DNA from: SVQP01 sp045594705
GTDB taxonomy: Bacteria > Bacillota > Clostridia > Oscillospirales > CAG-272
Length of the DNA: 7,517 nucleotides
Direction of reading: 5' to 3'
Assembly (NCBI GenBank): GCA_045594705.1
Contig: JAZNZB010000058.1
Coordinates: 1-7,517, forward strand
Part shown: in pieces, positions 1 through 5,164 of the stretch
Layout: each line of letters starts with the position of its first letter
How positions within the stretch are numbered: position 1 is the stretch's first letter
Translations under genes and position numbers: made by a program
The notes under the pieces: model-generated
The model's input: the letters and a program-made list of their open reading frames with translations, nothing else
Databases searched by the model: none
What the model was told of the DNA's origin: nothing

Positions 1-108
1 CATGTGGTTGTGAAACAGACGCAGGCCGGTGATCTTGGCCAGCTCCTGCCCAACCGTCATTTTGCCCACCGCGTGCGGGCCTGTGATGATGACTAAGGTT
101 TTGCTCAT
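1..108 (-). CDS. P-loop NTPase / kinase-like protein, N-terminal part (cut by window edge)
   Basis: Only the first 36 codons are present; the gene continues beyond base 1. The peptide opens with a hydrophobic strand (SKTLVIIT) followed by a Walker A loop, GPHAVGKMT, at about residues 10-18. Then come VGQELAKITG and LFHNHM. This pattern is typical of small AAA/shikimate-kinase-like nucleotide-binding proteins that phosphorylate small molecules. The substrate cannot be told from this fragment. The start ATG (106-108) overlaps the stop of the upstream acetyltransferase as ATGA, and an AAAGGAG site sits just before it inside that gene, so translation is probably coupled. It is the third gene of the attenuator-controlled operon. 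Walker B and the lid region lie outside the window. Confidence 0.8.
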   Translation of the reverse strand, partial: MSKTLVIITGPHAVGKMTVGQELAKITGLRLFHNHM

Positions 109-602
109 GGTTTCATCTCCTTTTTGTAAAGTGCCAGTGTCAGGTTTTCGCCACCCGGCCTGCGCTCGCCCGTGTCGCAAAATCCGACCTTTTGATAGCA
201 GCGTTTGTTTTTCTCCATGTCGATGGGGAAATCTACGAAAAAGCGTCGCGCATCGGGGAATTCGCGCTCGCAAAGTAAGATAGCCGCAGCAGCAATGCCT
301 TTGTTTTGGTATTTTGGATCGATCCAGATGCGGCAGAGGTAGTATTCGCCCTCGCCCAAAAATTTGTCGGGAGTGTATTTGCCATGCAGACGATAAAAGA
401 TTCCGCCAACCATTTCTCCGTCGCAGAGAATGGTAAAGATGCGGTAATTTGGAGTCATGCGCGAAAGTAACTCGTCTGCATCGCGCAAAGCAGGGCTGCC
501 CTCATCGTGATATTTGTCATATAGCGGCATAAAAGCTGCTTTTTGAATTCTGACAAGTGCCTCTGCCTCGCATGGCTCCGTGTTTTTGATCGTGATGTTC
601 AT
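105..602 (-). CDS. GNAT-family N-acetyltransferase
   Basis: A 165-aa protein, the usual length for a single-domain GNAT enzyme, which transfers acetyl from acetyl-CoA to an amine. Motif A is at about residues 89-108 (LCRIWIDPKYQNKGIAAAAI), with the acetyl-CoA pyrophosphate loop Q99-N-K-G102-I-A. Motif B is at 132-141 (NKRCYQKVGF). The N-terminal part (MNITIKNTEPCEAEALVRIQ) is the usual first strand and helix. An upstream in-frame ATG would give 187 aa, but the start at 600-602 is preferred: it has a GAGGAAGG site before it and forms an ATGA overlap with the methyltransferase stop (599-601). The stop (105-107) likewise overlaps the next start. The substrate is unknown; small molecule, antibiotic or protein N-terminus are all possible. 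The operon context favours small-molecule modification, which is inference. Confidence 0.9.
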   Translation of the reverse strand: MNITIKNTEPCEAEALVRIQKAAFMPLYDKYHDEGSPALRDADELLSRMTPNYRIFTILCDGEMVGGIFYRLHGKYTPDKFLGEGEYYLCRIWIDPKYQNKGIAAAAILLCEREFPDARRFFVDFPIDMEKNKRCYQKVGFCDTGERRPGGENLTLALYKKEMKP

Positions 603-1393
603 ATTCGTTCCTTCCTCAATACGTCCAAAATATGATTGGTCGCGCCCACCATATCGGGGCGTTCGCAAATGCTCAGGTGATATTTCATGTAAAGCGCGAA
701 GGTCTCTTGGTCCATGGCGTCCACCTCGTCGCCAATGTAGCGCGTCAGCATATCCGCGCCCACGTAATGCAACCGCTGTACGGGCAGGGGAGATACCAGC
801 GCGTCAACGTCCTCCTTGCGGTACAGGGCAAAGATCTCGGCGGGTGTGGAGCTCAGCGCAAAGGTGTCGTAGTCGATCAGATCCTTGTATTGCGGATCGT
901 GAATGCCGCCGCGCGCAAAGCAGAATTGGTAGACCGTCATGTCGCTGTTGCAGTATGCGACAAAGACCGTGCCGCCCGGGCGGGTCACGCGCACTGCCTC
1001 GCTAAGCGCCGCCTGCTTGTCCGCGTCGGTGTAGAGGTGATACATGGGGCCAAGCAGCAGCGTGACGTCATACGTGTCCGAAGGGAAGTCGGAAAGGTTA
1101 ACCGCGTCGCCCTGCGAGATTGAGACCTTTTCGCCTGCCTTTGTGTTTTGCTTGAAGACTTCAATATTGCATTCCATCAGCTCCACGGCGGTCACGTCGT
1201 ACCCCTTTTGCGCAAAATAATGCGAATAGCGTCCCGTGCCCGCACCGATCTCCAGAATGGTCATGCCGGGCTTTAAGTATTTTTCAATATAGTGTACGGT
1301 GGTCAGAAATTCCACTGAGCCGTGCTGCGAGCCGAGTCGCGCGTGCTCGTCGTGGCTTTCATAGTAGTTTTTGAGTGCTTCCAATCTTTCCAT
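599..1393 (-). CDS. class I SAM-dependent methyltransferase
   Basis: A 264-aa protein with a clear Rossmann SAM-binding domain. Motif I, EIGAGTGRY, is at residues 48-56; the acidic end of strand 2 is at about E71 (VTAVEL). The SQGDAVNL segment is at 93-100, the strand-4 motif YDVTLLLGPMYHL at 108-120, and the RPGG turn before strand 5 at 138-141. The C-terminal third (about 150-264) has no recognised motif and may form the substrate cap. The start at 1391-1393 has a full GGAGG site five bases upstream; the longer open frame to 1459 would run through the terminator hairpin and lacks such a site. It is the first gene of the operon and lies directly behind an intrinsic terminator, so its expression requires antitermination. 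No rRNA Erm-type signature (NIPY/NLPY) is seen, so the target is more likely a small molecule, but this is uncertain. Confidence 0.9.
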   Translation of the reverse strand: MERLEALKNYYESHDEHARLGSQHGSVEFLTTVHYIEKYLKPGMTILEIGAGTGRYSHYFAQKGYDVTAVELMECNIEVFKQNTKAGEKVSISQGDAVNLSDFPSDTYDVTLLLGPMYHLYTDADKQAALSEAVRVTRPGGTVFVAYCNSDMTVYQFCFARGGIHDPQYKDLIDYDTFALSSTPAEIFALYRKEDVDALVSPLPVQRLHYVGADMLTRYIGDEVDAMDQETFALYMKYHLSICERPDMVGATNHILDVLRKERI

Positions 1394-1403
1394 AAATTCC
1401 TCC

Positions 1404-1449
1404 AAATCAAAACAAAACGGTGCAAATCGCTTTTTGCGACTTGCACCGT
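1404..1449 (-). terminator. intrinsic terminator in the operon leader (attenuator)
   Basis: Read on the minus strand, ACGGTGCAAGTCGC (1436-1449) and GCGATTTGCACCGT (1417-1430) form a 14-bp stem. It is fully paired with one G-U wobble and closes an AAAAA loop. The stem is followed at once by TTTTGTTTTGATTT and then by the GGAGG of the methyltransferase. On the plus strand no T-run follows, so it works only in the minus direction. It lies between the leader promoter and the first gene, so it would block the operon unless prevented from forming. The G-U pair is formed only in the minus-strand RNA; the plus-strand RNA would have an A-C mismatch there. Confidence 0.9.
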
Positions 1450-1510
1450 CAGTATCCAAATATCGATAGCCTATCGGTTATCTAACAAAATGGGTATGAC
1501 AACACAAGCC
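1438..1510 (-). promoter_or_regulatory. predicted antiterminator pairing
   Basis: In the minus-strand RNA, GGCUUGUGUUGUCA (1497-1510) can pair without a gap to UGACGGUGCAAGUC (1438-1451), giving 9 Watson-Crick and 5 G-U pairs. The second segment contains most of the terminator's 5' arm, so the two structures exclude each other. The first segment lies inside the leader ORF (codons 25-29, Gly-Leu-Cys-Cys-His). A ribosome moving through these codons would therefore free the terminator arm, while one held upstream would let the antiterminator form. The 45-nt loop between the arms contains the leader stop codon and a small CGATAG/CTATCG inverted repeat (1464-1476). The pairing was found by reading; no folding energy was calculated. 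Confidence 0.7.
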
Positions 1511-1582
1511 CGACCTGTCCCAATTCATGGGATACATGCCGCGCACGTTCACGGTATTCAGAATGGTTGTGAATACGAACAT
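1478..1582 (-). CDS. 34-aa leader peptide of the attenuator
   Basis: A 34-codon ORF from ATG (1580-1582) to TAA (1478-1480), starting about 22 bases after the expected transcription start. An AAGGAG site (1591-1596) lies 8 bases before this ATG. An earlier in-frame ATG at 1586-1588 would be only 2 bases from that site and is less likely. The peptide begins MFVFTTILN, has MYPMNWDRS in the middle (residues 16-24) and ends GLCCHTHFVR. It is not enriched for one amino acid: one Trp, adjacent Cys-Cys, two His. This argues against simple amino-acid-sensing attenuation. Its codons cover the antiterminator arm, and its first half is also folded into a stem-loop. The probable role is as a regulatory peptide whose translation, or stalling, sets the RNA fold. 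No homologue is recognised with certainty. Confidence 0.75.
   Translation of the reverse strand: MFVFTTILNTVNVRGMYPMNWDRSGLCCHTHFVR
1547..1580 (-). other. stem-loop over the start of the leader ORF
   Basis: In the minus-strand RNA, GTTC-GTATTCA pairs with TGAATAC-(CGT)-GAAC. This gives 7 + 4 bp with a 3-nt bulge and a 9-nt loop, covering leader codons 2-12. A second small hairpin, TCCCA-TGAAT-TGGGA, lies at 1518-1532 (codons 17-22). Both would be melted by a translating ribosome. They precede the antiterminator arm and may act as pause or timing structures, which is inference. Confidence 0.5.
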
Positions 1583-1610
1583 TGTCATAGCTCCTTTTTT
1601 TATTTTGCTC

Positions 1611-1639
1611 AGTATAACACGCAATTTTGCATTTGTCAA
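1611..1639 (-). promoter_or_regulatory. sigma-A-type promoter of the leader/methyltransferase operon
   Basis: Minus strand: a perfect -35 TTGACA (1634-1639), a 17-bp spacer, and -10 TATACT (1611-1616). The expected transcription start is near 1604, leaving a leader of about 210 bases before the methyltransferase ATG. The -35 box begins only 16 bases after the CotH stop codon, so the promoter occupies almost the whole gap behind that gene. Confidence 0.88.
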
Positions 1640-1654
1640 GAGGTTTCTGAACGA

Positions 1655-3187
1655 TTATTTCCACTCCCGATCCAGCACTTTGCGTCTGTTTTTCAAAAAA
1701 TCCAAGAGGAATCGGTAGTTTTGCTCGGTAATATTATCCTTGTCCGCGTACCAAAGCTGATCGTTGAGCGCAAGAGATTGGTCGATCTCGCTCTTGTAGC
1801 TCTGTACGTAAACGATGCAATCGCCCAGCACCTCGGAATAGTAGGTCTGATATCGCTCGCAAAGCTTGGCGTAAAGCTTATCCGAGCGCGCCACACCGCG
1901 GAAGAATTCGTTGGAATACTCGATCTTGTCGTCCACCTCGTAATACTCGTTGGGTTCGTTTGTCCAAGGCACGTACATGCTGTAGTCGTAATCCCAGACA
2001 GGACCGAACGCAAGCTTTTCGCCCGCGATCTGATAGGAATAGAAGGACTTCCAGACGTGGTCGCGCTCGCCCATGATCTGATCGATGATCAAGTGATCAA
2101 TCAGCGAATCGACGTCCATGTATTTTTCCATCTTTTTGGTGTTTCCGTCGCGGCAAGCGTCCAGGATCTTGTTATAGTGCTCCTCCAGCTGCTCAAAGAA
2201 GGAGAAAAATTGCTCATCCGAGCAAAAGTCCTCTTTTTTGGGGTATTTGAGGGAGAAGTATTTGTTGCACCACGCCACGTAAAAGTAATCCTCGCCGCGC
2301 ACGGCATCCGGGTCAAACTGCACGTCCTCGTCCAGGCACACGTAGAAGTTGAATTGATCAAGGCTTGTCATGTCGGGCGTGATGGTCTGCTCCAGATCCA
2401 TGCGGCCCTCGTTTTCCTGTACCTGCTCGCAAAGCGTGTAAAGGCCCATGAATTCACCGTTGAGGTAGAGGTTGACGTGATGCACGGTGGGTGTAAAGTA
2501 CAGCGCATCCGAGGCAGCGCCCAGATAAAACGCAGCGGTATTGTGCATGCAGGAGGGGTCAAGGTAGTCGGCCAGCAGCACCCAACTCTTGGCCTTGTCA
2601 AGCCCGAACAGCGACGTTTTTTGATTGAATTTGATGCGATAGGGCTTTTTGGGATAGCCCTGTGTGGAGTTGCCGCGCAGGCGGATGCCGCCACCCGCAT
2701 CATATACCTCGTCCTCGGTGTTGACCAGATCGAAGTTCATTTCCACGTAGTCGTGACTGTTATAGATCGGAGCGTCACCCGTGTCAATGCGTACGATGGG
2801 CAGCTCACGCGTCACGTAGTCCAATAGCAGCGTGACCCTGGTATCCTTGGTCACGTTTTCCAGCGAGATCTCGGTGCCCTCGAATACCTGGCCGTCGATT
2901 TCGTAGCCGTCGTAGATGTAGCCGCGCTTGATCTCAAACGACACCGGTACAAAGGCCGCGTCGGTCACGTCTTGCACGGTCTCGCCGCCCGAAAAGACCA
3001 CTGCGTTCTCGATCGGGCAGACGATCTCGACCACTGTGCGCCAGTCGTCGGTTTCGGTTTCGGTTTCGGTTTGTATTTCGGTTTCGGTTGTGCTGTCGGG
3101 CAATTGCTCTTGTGGTGTGGATACATCGTTGCACGCACCCAGCATAAGGCAGAGCAAAAGACAGAGGCAGAGCCATCTTTTTTTCAT
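1655..3187 (-). CDS. CotH-domain lipoprotein (CotH kinase family)
   Basis: A 510-aa protein. Residues 1-19 form a lipoprotein signal (MKKRW, hydrophobic core, lipobox LGAC with Cys19), so it should be anchored outside the cytoplasmic membrane. A Thr/Glu/Asp-rich linker follows (about 21-48), then a small beta-rich domain (about 50-128, GYIYDGYEIDGQ...TKDTRVTL) like those found in clostridial surface proteins. The CotH region runs from about 130 to 500: RLRGNST at 169-175, PYRIKF at 182-187, SWVLLADYLD at 201-210, NLYLNGEFMGLYTLCEQV at 239-256, and the acidic GPVWDYD at 395-401. Spore CotH of Bacillus is an atypical protein kinase acting on coat proteins; for exported CotH lipoproteins the substrate is unknown. 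The start at 3185-3187 has an AAAGG site and gives the signal peptide; the longer frame to 3265 would overlap the transporter. It is the second gene after the transporter, 13 nt apart. Confidence 0.88.
   Translation of the reverse strand: MKKRWLCLCLLLCLMLGACNDVSTPQEQLPDSTTETEIQTETETETDDWRTVVEIVCPIENAVVFSGGETVQDVTDAAFVPVSFEIKRGYIYDGYEIDGQVFEGTEISLENVTKDTRVTLLLDYVTRELPIVRIDTGDAPIYNSHDYVEMNFDLVNTEDEVYDAGGGIRLRGNSTQGYPKKPYRIKFNQKTSLFGLDKAKSWVLLADYLDPSCMHNTAAFYLGAASDALYFTPTVHHVNLYLNGEFMGLYTLCEQVQENEGRMDLEQTITPDMTSLDQFNFYVCLDEDVQFDPDAVRGEDYFYVAWCNKYFSLKYPKKEDFCSDEQFFSFFEQLEEHYNKILDACRDGNTKKMEKYMDVDSLIDHLIIDQIMGERDHVWKSFYSYQIAGEKLAFGPVWDYDYSMYVPWTNEPNEYYEVDDKIEYSNEFFRGVARSDKLYAKLCERYQTYYSEVLGDCIVYVQSYKSEIDQSLALNDQLWYADKDNITEQNYRFLLDFLKNRRKVLDREWK
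3049..3090 (+). repeat. hexanucleotide repeat (cggttt) encoding a Thr-Glu linker
   Basis: Seven 6-bp units: four exact cggttt copies (3049-3072), one variant gtattt, then cggttt and cggttg. On the minus strand they read as alternating Thr-Glu codons (with one Ile-Gln) in the linker just after the lipobox of the CotH protein. Units are a multiple of three, so gain or loss changes linker length without a frameshift. Confidence 0.85.
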
Positions 3188-3200
3188 AAAATAACCTTTC

Positions 3201-4535
3201 TTATACGGATTCGGGATCAGGCTCAAGGCGTTTGCCCATGAGCAGAATATAGGCCACGATGCCAAGCTGAATGATGCCGGAAAGCGCGATCAGCCAGGGA
3301 ATACCGCCCCGGTAGGTGTAGCCAAACAGGGGAACGGCGAAGTTTTTGGAAAGGGCAACGAACACGGTACCGAACAAAAGTCCCGCAGCCGCGCCTATGT
3401 TGAACACGATCTGATAAAACGAGGTATAGCAGGTACGGTTGGCCTCGGGCATATTGATGTATTGCATATTCGCCACGATGGAGTTGCGTCCAACACCCGC
3501 AAAGTGCTGCGGCAGACGAATGACCAGCAGCATGGTTACAAGCAGCCAGGGCGCAAGATCGGGACGGATGAGCGCGTAGAGCAGCTGCAGGGGGGATTCC
3601 ATCATCAAAGCAAAGGCAAGCGCGCGCAGCCAGGAGGTTTTTTGAATGCGCTTTTGCCAGAATTTCATGGAGAAGGGGAAAAAGAAGGGGTAGACGAAAA
3701 TGATAAAGCAGTAAAGGAAATAGGTAATGCCGATGGTGTCCATGAGATAGACCTGCAGGAAGGTATTGTGGCAGTAAAGAGAGAACTGCCATGCAAACAC
3801 GACCACCATGCAAAGCATGTATTTTTTGTTGGAGAGGGGAATGGTGATGATATCGCGGAATTTGGGCGTGCGGATCACGGGGTAGTCCACCTCGCGGGGC
3901 AGCGAGAGCAGAATGACGTCTACGACACCGAGGATAAAGCCGAAATGGCGCACATACTCCAAAAATTTCAGCTGATCGGCAGGCATAGCGGCAAGGCGGT
4001 CGGCAAACACGGCCGCGACCAAAACCAGAATGCCGGGGAGCAGCGCAGCGGCGAACTGATTGAAGGTCATGTATTGCGCGCGAATGCTCTCGGGCAGGAA
4101 TTTGACGTGCCATGCGGCATATCCCGAGACTGCGATGATGTTGAATATGTAGGCAACAAATTGCAGCACCGACATGCAAATGATCAGCACGGTGGCGTTG
4201 CTCACAAAGCGGGGCAGCAGCGTCAGCGCGAAGATGCTGCAGACGTAGTACATGAGCTTACAAAAGCCGAGCACAAAGCGACGCTTTTTGAAGCGAGTCA
4301 AAAGAGCGGGCGCGAAAATGACGAAAAGTCCTGCGATAAAGGGAGAGAAGGCTAAGATTCCGATCTCCTCGGGCTCCATGTGGTAGCCGCGCAGAAATTC
4401 AGTCCAGAATATGCCGGTGGTAATGTAGTTGATCATCGCCTCCAGCGCGACGGATAACAGTAACAGGCAACGCGTACGCGCGTCGGGGTCCTTGAAATTA
4501 AAGACCTGACCCATGGTCGTTTTTCTATGTTGCAT
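3201..4535 (-). CDS. MFS-type membrane transporter
   Basis: A 444-aa, strongly hydrophobic protein with about 11-12 predicted membrane helices, the usual size for the major facilitator superfamily. Helices are visible at about 22-42, 57-79, 87-107, 113-138, 158-178, 197-212, 238-256, 269-289, 302-323, 328-345, 370-395 and 411-433. A basic loop RFKKRRF (81-87) after helix 2 fits the MFS loop 2-3 position. A central cytoplasmic stretch (about 213-237, PREVDYPVIRTPKFRD) separates the two halves. The start at 4533-4535 has GGGAG five bases upstream; Met8 has no site. A perfect consensus promoter lies about 30-65 bases before the start. The substrate is not recognisable. Co-transcription with an exported CotH lipoprotein suggests a shared role at the envelope, which is inference. 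Confidence 0.8.
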   Translation of the reverse strand: MQHRKTTMGQVFNFKDPDARTRCLLLLSVALEAMINYITTGIFWTEFLRGYHMEPEEIGILAFSPFIAGLFVIFAPALLTRFKKRRFVLGFCKLMYYVCSIFALTLLPRFVSNATVLIICMSVLQFVAYIFNIIAVSGYAAWHVKFLPESIRAQYMTFNQFAAALLPGILVLVAAVFADRLAAMPADQLKFLEYVRHFGFILGVVDVILLSLPREVDYPVIRTPKFRDIITIPLSNKKYMLCMVVVFAWQFSLYCHNTFLQVYLMDTIGITYFLYCFIIFVYPFFFPFSMKFWQKRIQKTSWLRALAFALMMESPLQLLYALIRPDLAPWLLVTMLLVIRLPQHFAGVGRNSIVANMQYINMPEANRTCYTSFYQIVFNIGAAAGLLFGTVFVALSKNFAVPLFGYTYRGGIPWLIALSGIIQLGIVAYILLMGKRLEPDPESV

Positions 4536-4571
4536 GACAGCTCCCGATCGAAAAAGAAAAATTACATTACA

Positions 4572-4600
4572 ATTATAGTCCTACATGCGGCGTTTGTCAA
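4572..4600 (-). promoter_or_regulatory. consensus sigma-A promoter of the transporter-CotH operon
   Basis: Minus strand: TTGACA (4595-4600), a 17-bp spacer and TATAAT (4572-4577), a perfect match to the vegetative consensus. The expected start is near 4565, giving a 5' leader of about 30 bases before the ATG, with no room for an elaborate riboswitch. Such strength suggests constitutive, high-level transcription unless a repressor acts. Confidence 0.9.
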
Positions 4601-4642
4601 TATTGCTCGGGTTGGAATATGTGCAATAAAGGAAGACTTGGC

Positions 4643-5029
4643 TTATGCAAAAAAGTCAAAGCCGAGCGTGCAGATACGAACGATATAGGTCACGCCAAGC
4701 GCTGTGCCAAGCAGAGCCACCAGGATCCACCAAAGCACGCGTTGCCATTTCTTTTGAAACAGCTGATGATGCACCAGCACCCACAAAAAGGGCAGCCCTG
4801 CGAGAAAAGCGGGGTGATAGGCAAAAGCGGACGCAAAATCCAGCTGCAGCGCAGCAAGGTGTGCACGCGTCATGCCGCAAAAGGGGCAACAGATGCCGAA
4901 GATCAGATAAGTCGGGCAGGCATGCCCGAACAAAAGCGAGAGGGTGATTAATATGGCAGCGACAATCCCGATGACGGCGACGTGTATCAGCGTCACTTGT
5001 ACCCATTTTTTTGAGAAAAACTGCTTCAT
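4643..5029 (-). CDS. DUF2752 family small membrane protein
   Basis: A 128-aa protein with predicted membrane helices at about 12-34, 72-90 and 99-118. Between the first two lies CPFCGMTRA (48-56), preceded by HACPTYLIFGICC. The CPxCGxTRA motif with its conserved cysteines is the signature of the DUF2752 family, whose function is unknown. The paired cysteines (Cys38, Cys47, Cys48, Cys51) could bind metal or form a disulfide near the membrane surface; this is inference. An AAAGGAG site lies about 11 bases before the ATG, rather far but the only good one. It has its own promoter (5065-5093) and is transcribed away from the plus-strand gene. No clear terminator is visible between its stop and the next promoter. 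Confidence 0.85.
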   Translation of the reverse strand: MKQFFSKKWVQVTLIHVAVIGIVAAILITLSLLFGHACPTYLIFGICCPFCGMTRAHLAALQLDFASAFAYHPAFLAGLPFLWVLVHHQLFQKKWQRVLWWILVALLGTALGVTYIVRICTLGFDFFA

Positions 5030-5064
5030 CTCACCGCGCTCTCCTTTCTTTTGCGATATGCTTC

Positions 5065-5093
5065 ATTTTATCAAATTGCGCGTGCTTTGTCAA
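5065..5093 (-). promoter_or_regulatory. sigma-A-type promoter of the DUF2752 gene
   Basis: Minus strand: TTGACA (5088-5093), a 17-bp spacer and TAAAAT (5065-5070). It lies about 36 bases before the start codon and is back-to-back with the plus-strand promoter: the two -35 boxes are separated by only 11 bp. Confidence 0.82.
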
Positions 5094-5104
5094 GTCGTTT
5101 ACGG

Positions 5105-5133
5105 TTGACGCGAGGGGCAAAATATGGTATAAT
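5105..5133 (+). promoter_or_regulatory. sigma-A-type promoter of the spermidine-synthase-like gene
   Basis: TTGACG (5105-5110), a 17-bp spacer and TATAAT (5128-5133), with TGG before the -10 giving an extended -10 element (TGgTATAAT). The start of transcription should be near 5140, leaving about 25 bases before the ATG at 5165. It diverges from the DUF2752 promoter. Confidence 0.85.
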
Positions 5134-5164
5134 CAGGATAACGGAAAAAAGAGAGGATTGGCAA

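Noticed and set aside
1464..1476. CGATAG/CTATCG inverted repeat as an independent terminator or operator
   Set aside because: The arms are separated by one base, so a stable RNA hairpin would be only about 4 bp, with no U-tract. It is just noted as lying in the loop of the antiterminator.
1404..1510. A metabolite-binding riboswitch or T-box in the leader
   Set aside because: No T-box sequence or specifier stem and no known aptamer core is seen; the antiterminator arm lies inside a well-placed leader ORF, which better fits translation-controlled attenuation.
1482..1664. A 60-codon minus-strand frame overlapping the leader
   Set aside because: Its start lies upstream of the -10 and -35 boxes of the leader promoter and it has no ribosome binding site. 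The 34-codon frame at 1478-1582 has a proper site and position.
1322..2827. A 501-codon open frame on the plus strand
   Set aside because: It overlaps the CotH gene, the leader and the methyltransferase start in antisense. It has no ribosome binding site and no domain, and would run through the terminator and promoter.
3047..3090. Possible CRISPR-like or regulatory repeat array
   Set aside because: Units are only 6 bp with no spacers and are fully explained as coding Thr-Glu repeats.
3223..4355. Long frames on both strands within the transporter gene (318 and 297 codons)
   Set aside because: Both are alternative frames of the transporter, whose translation gives membrane helices at regular spacing and a good start; the shadows give Arg/His/Gln-rich products without motifs.
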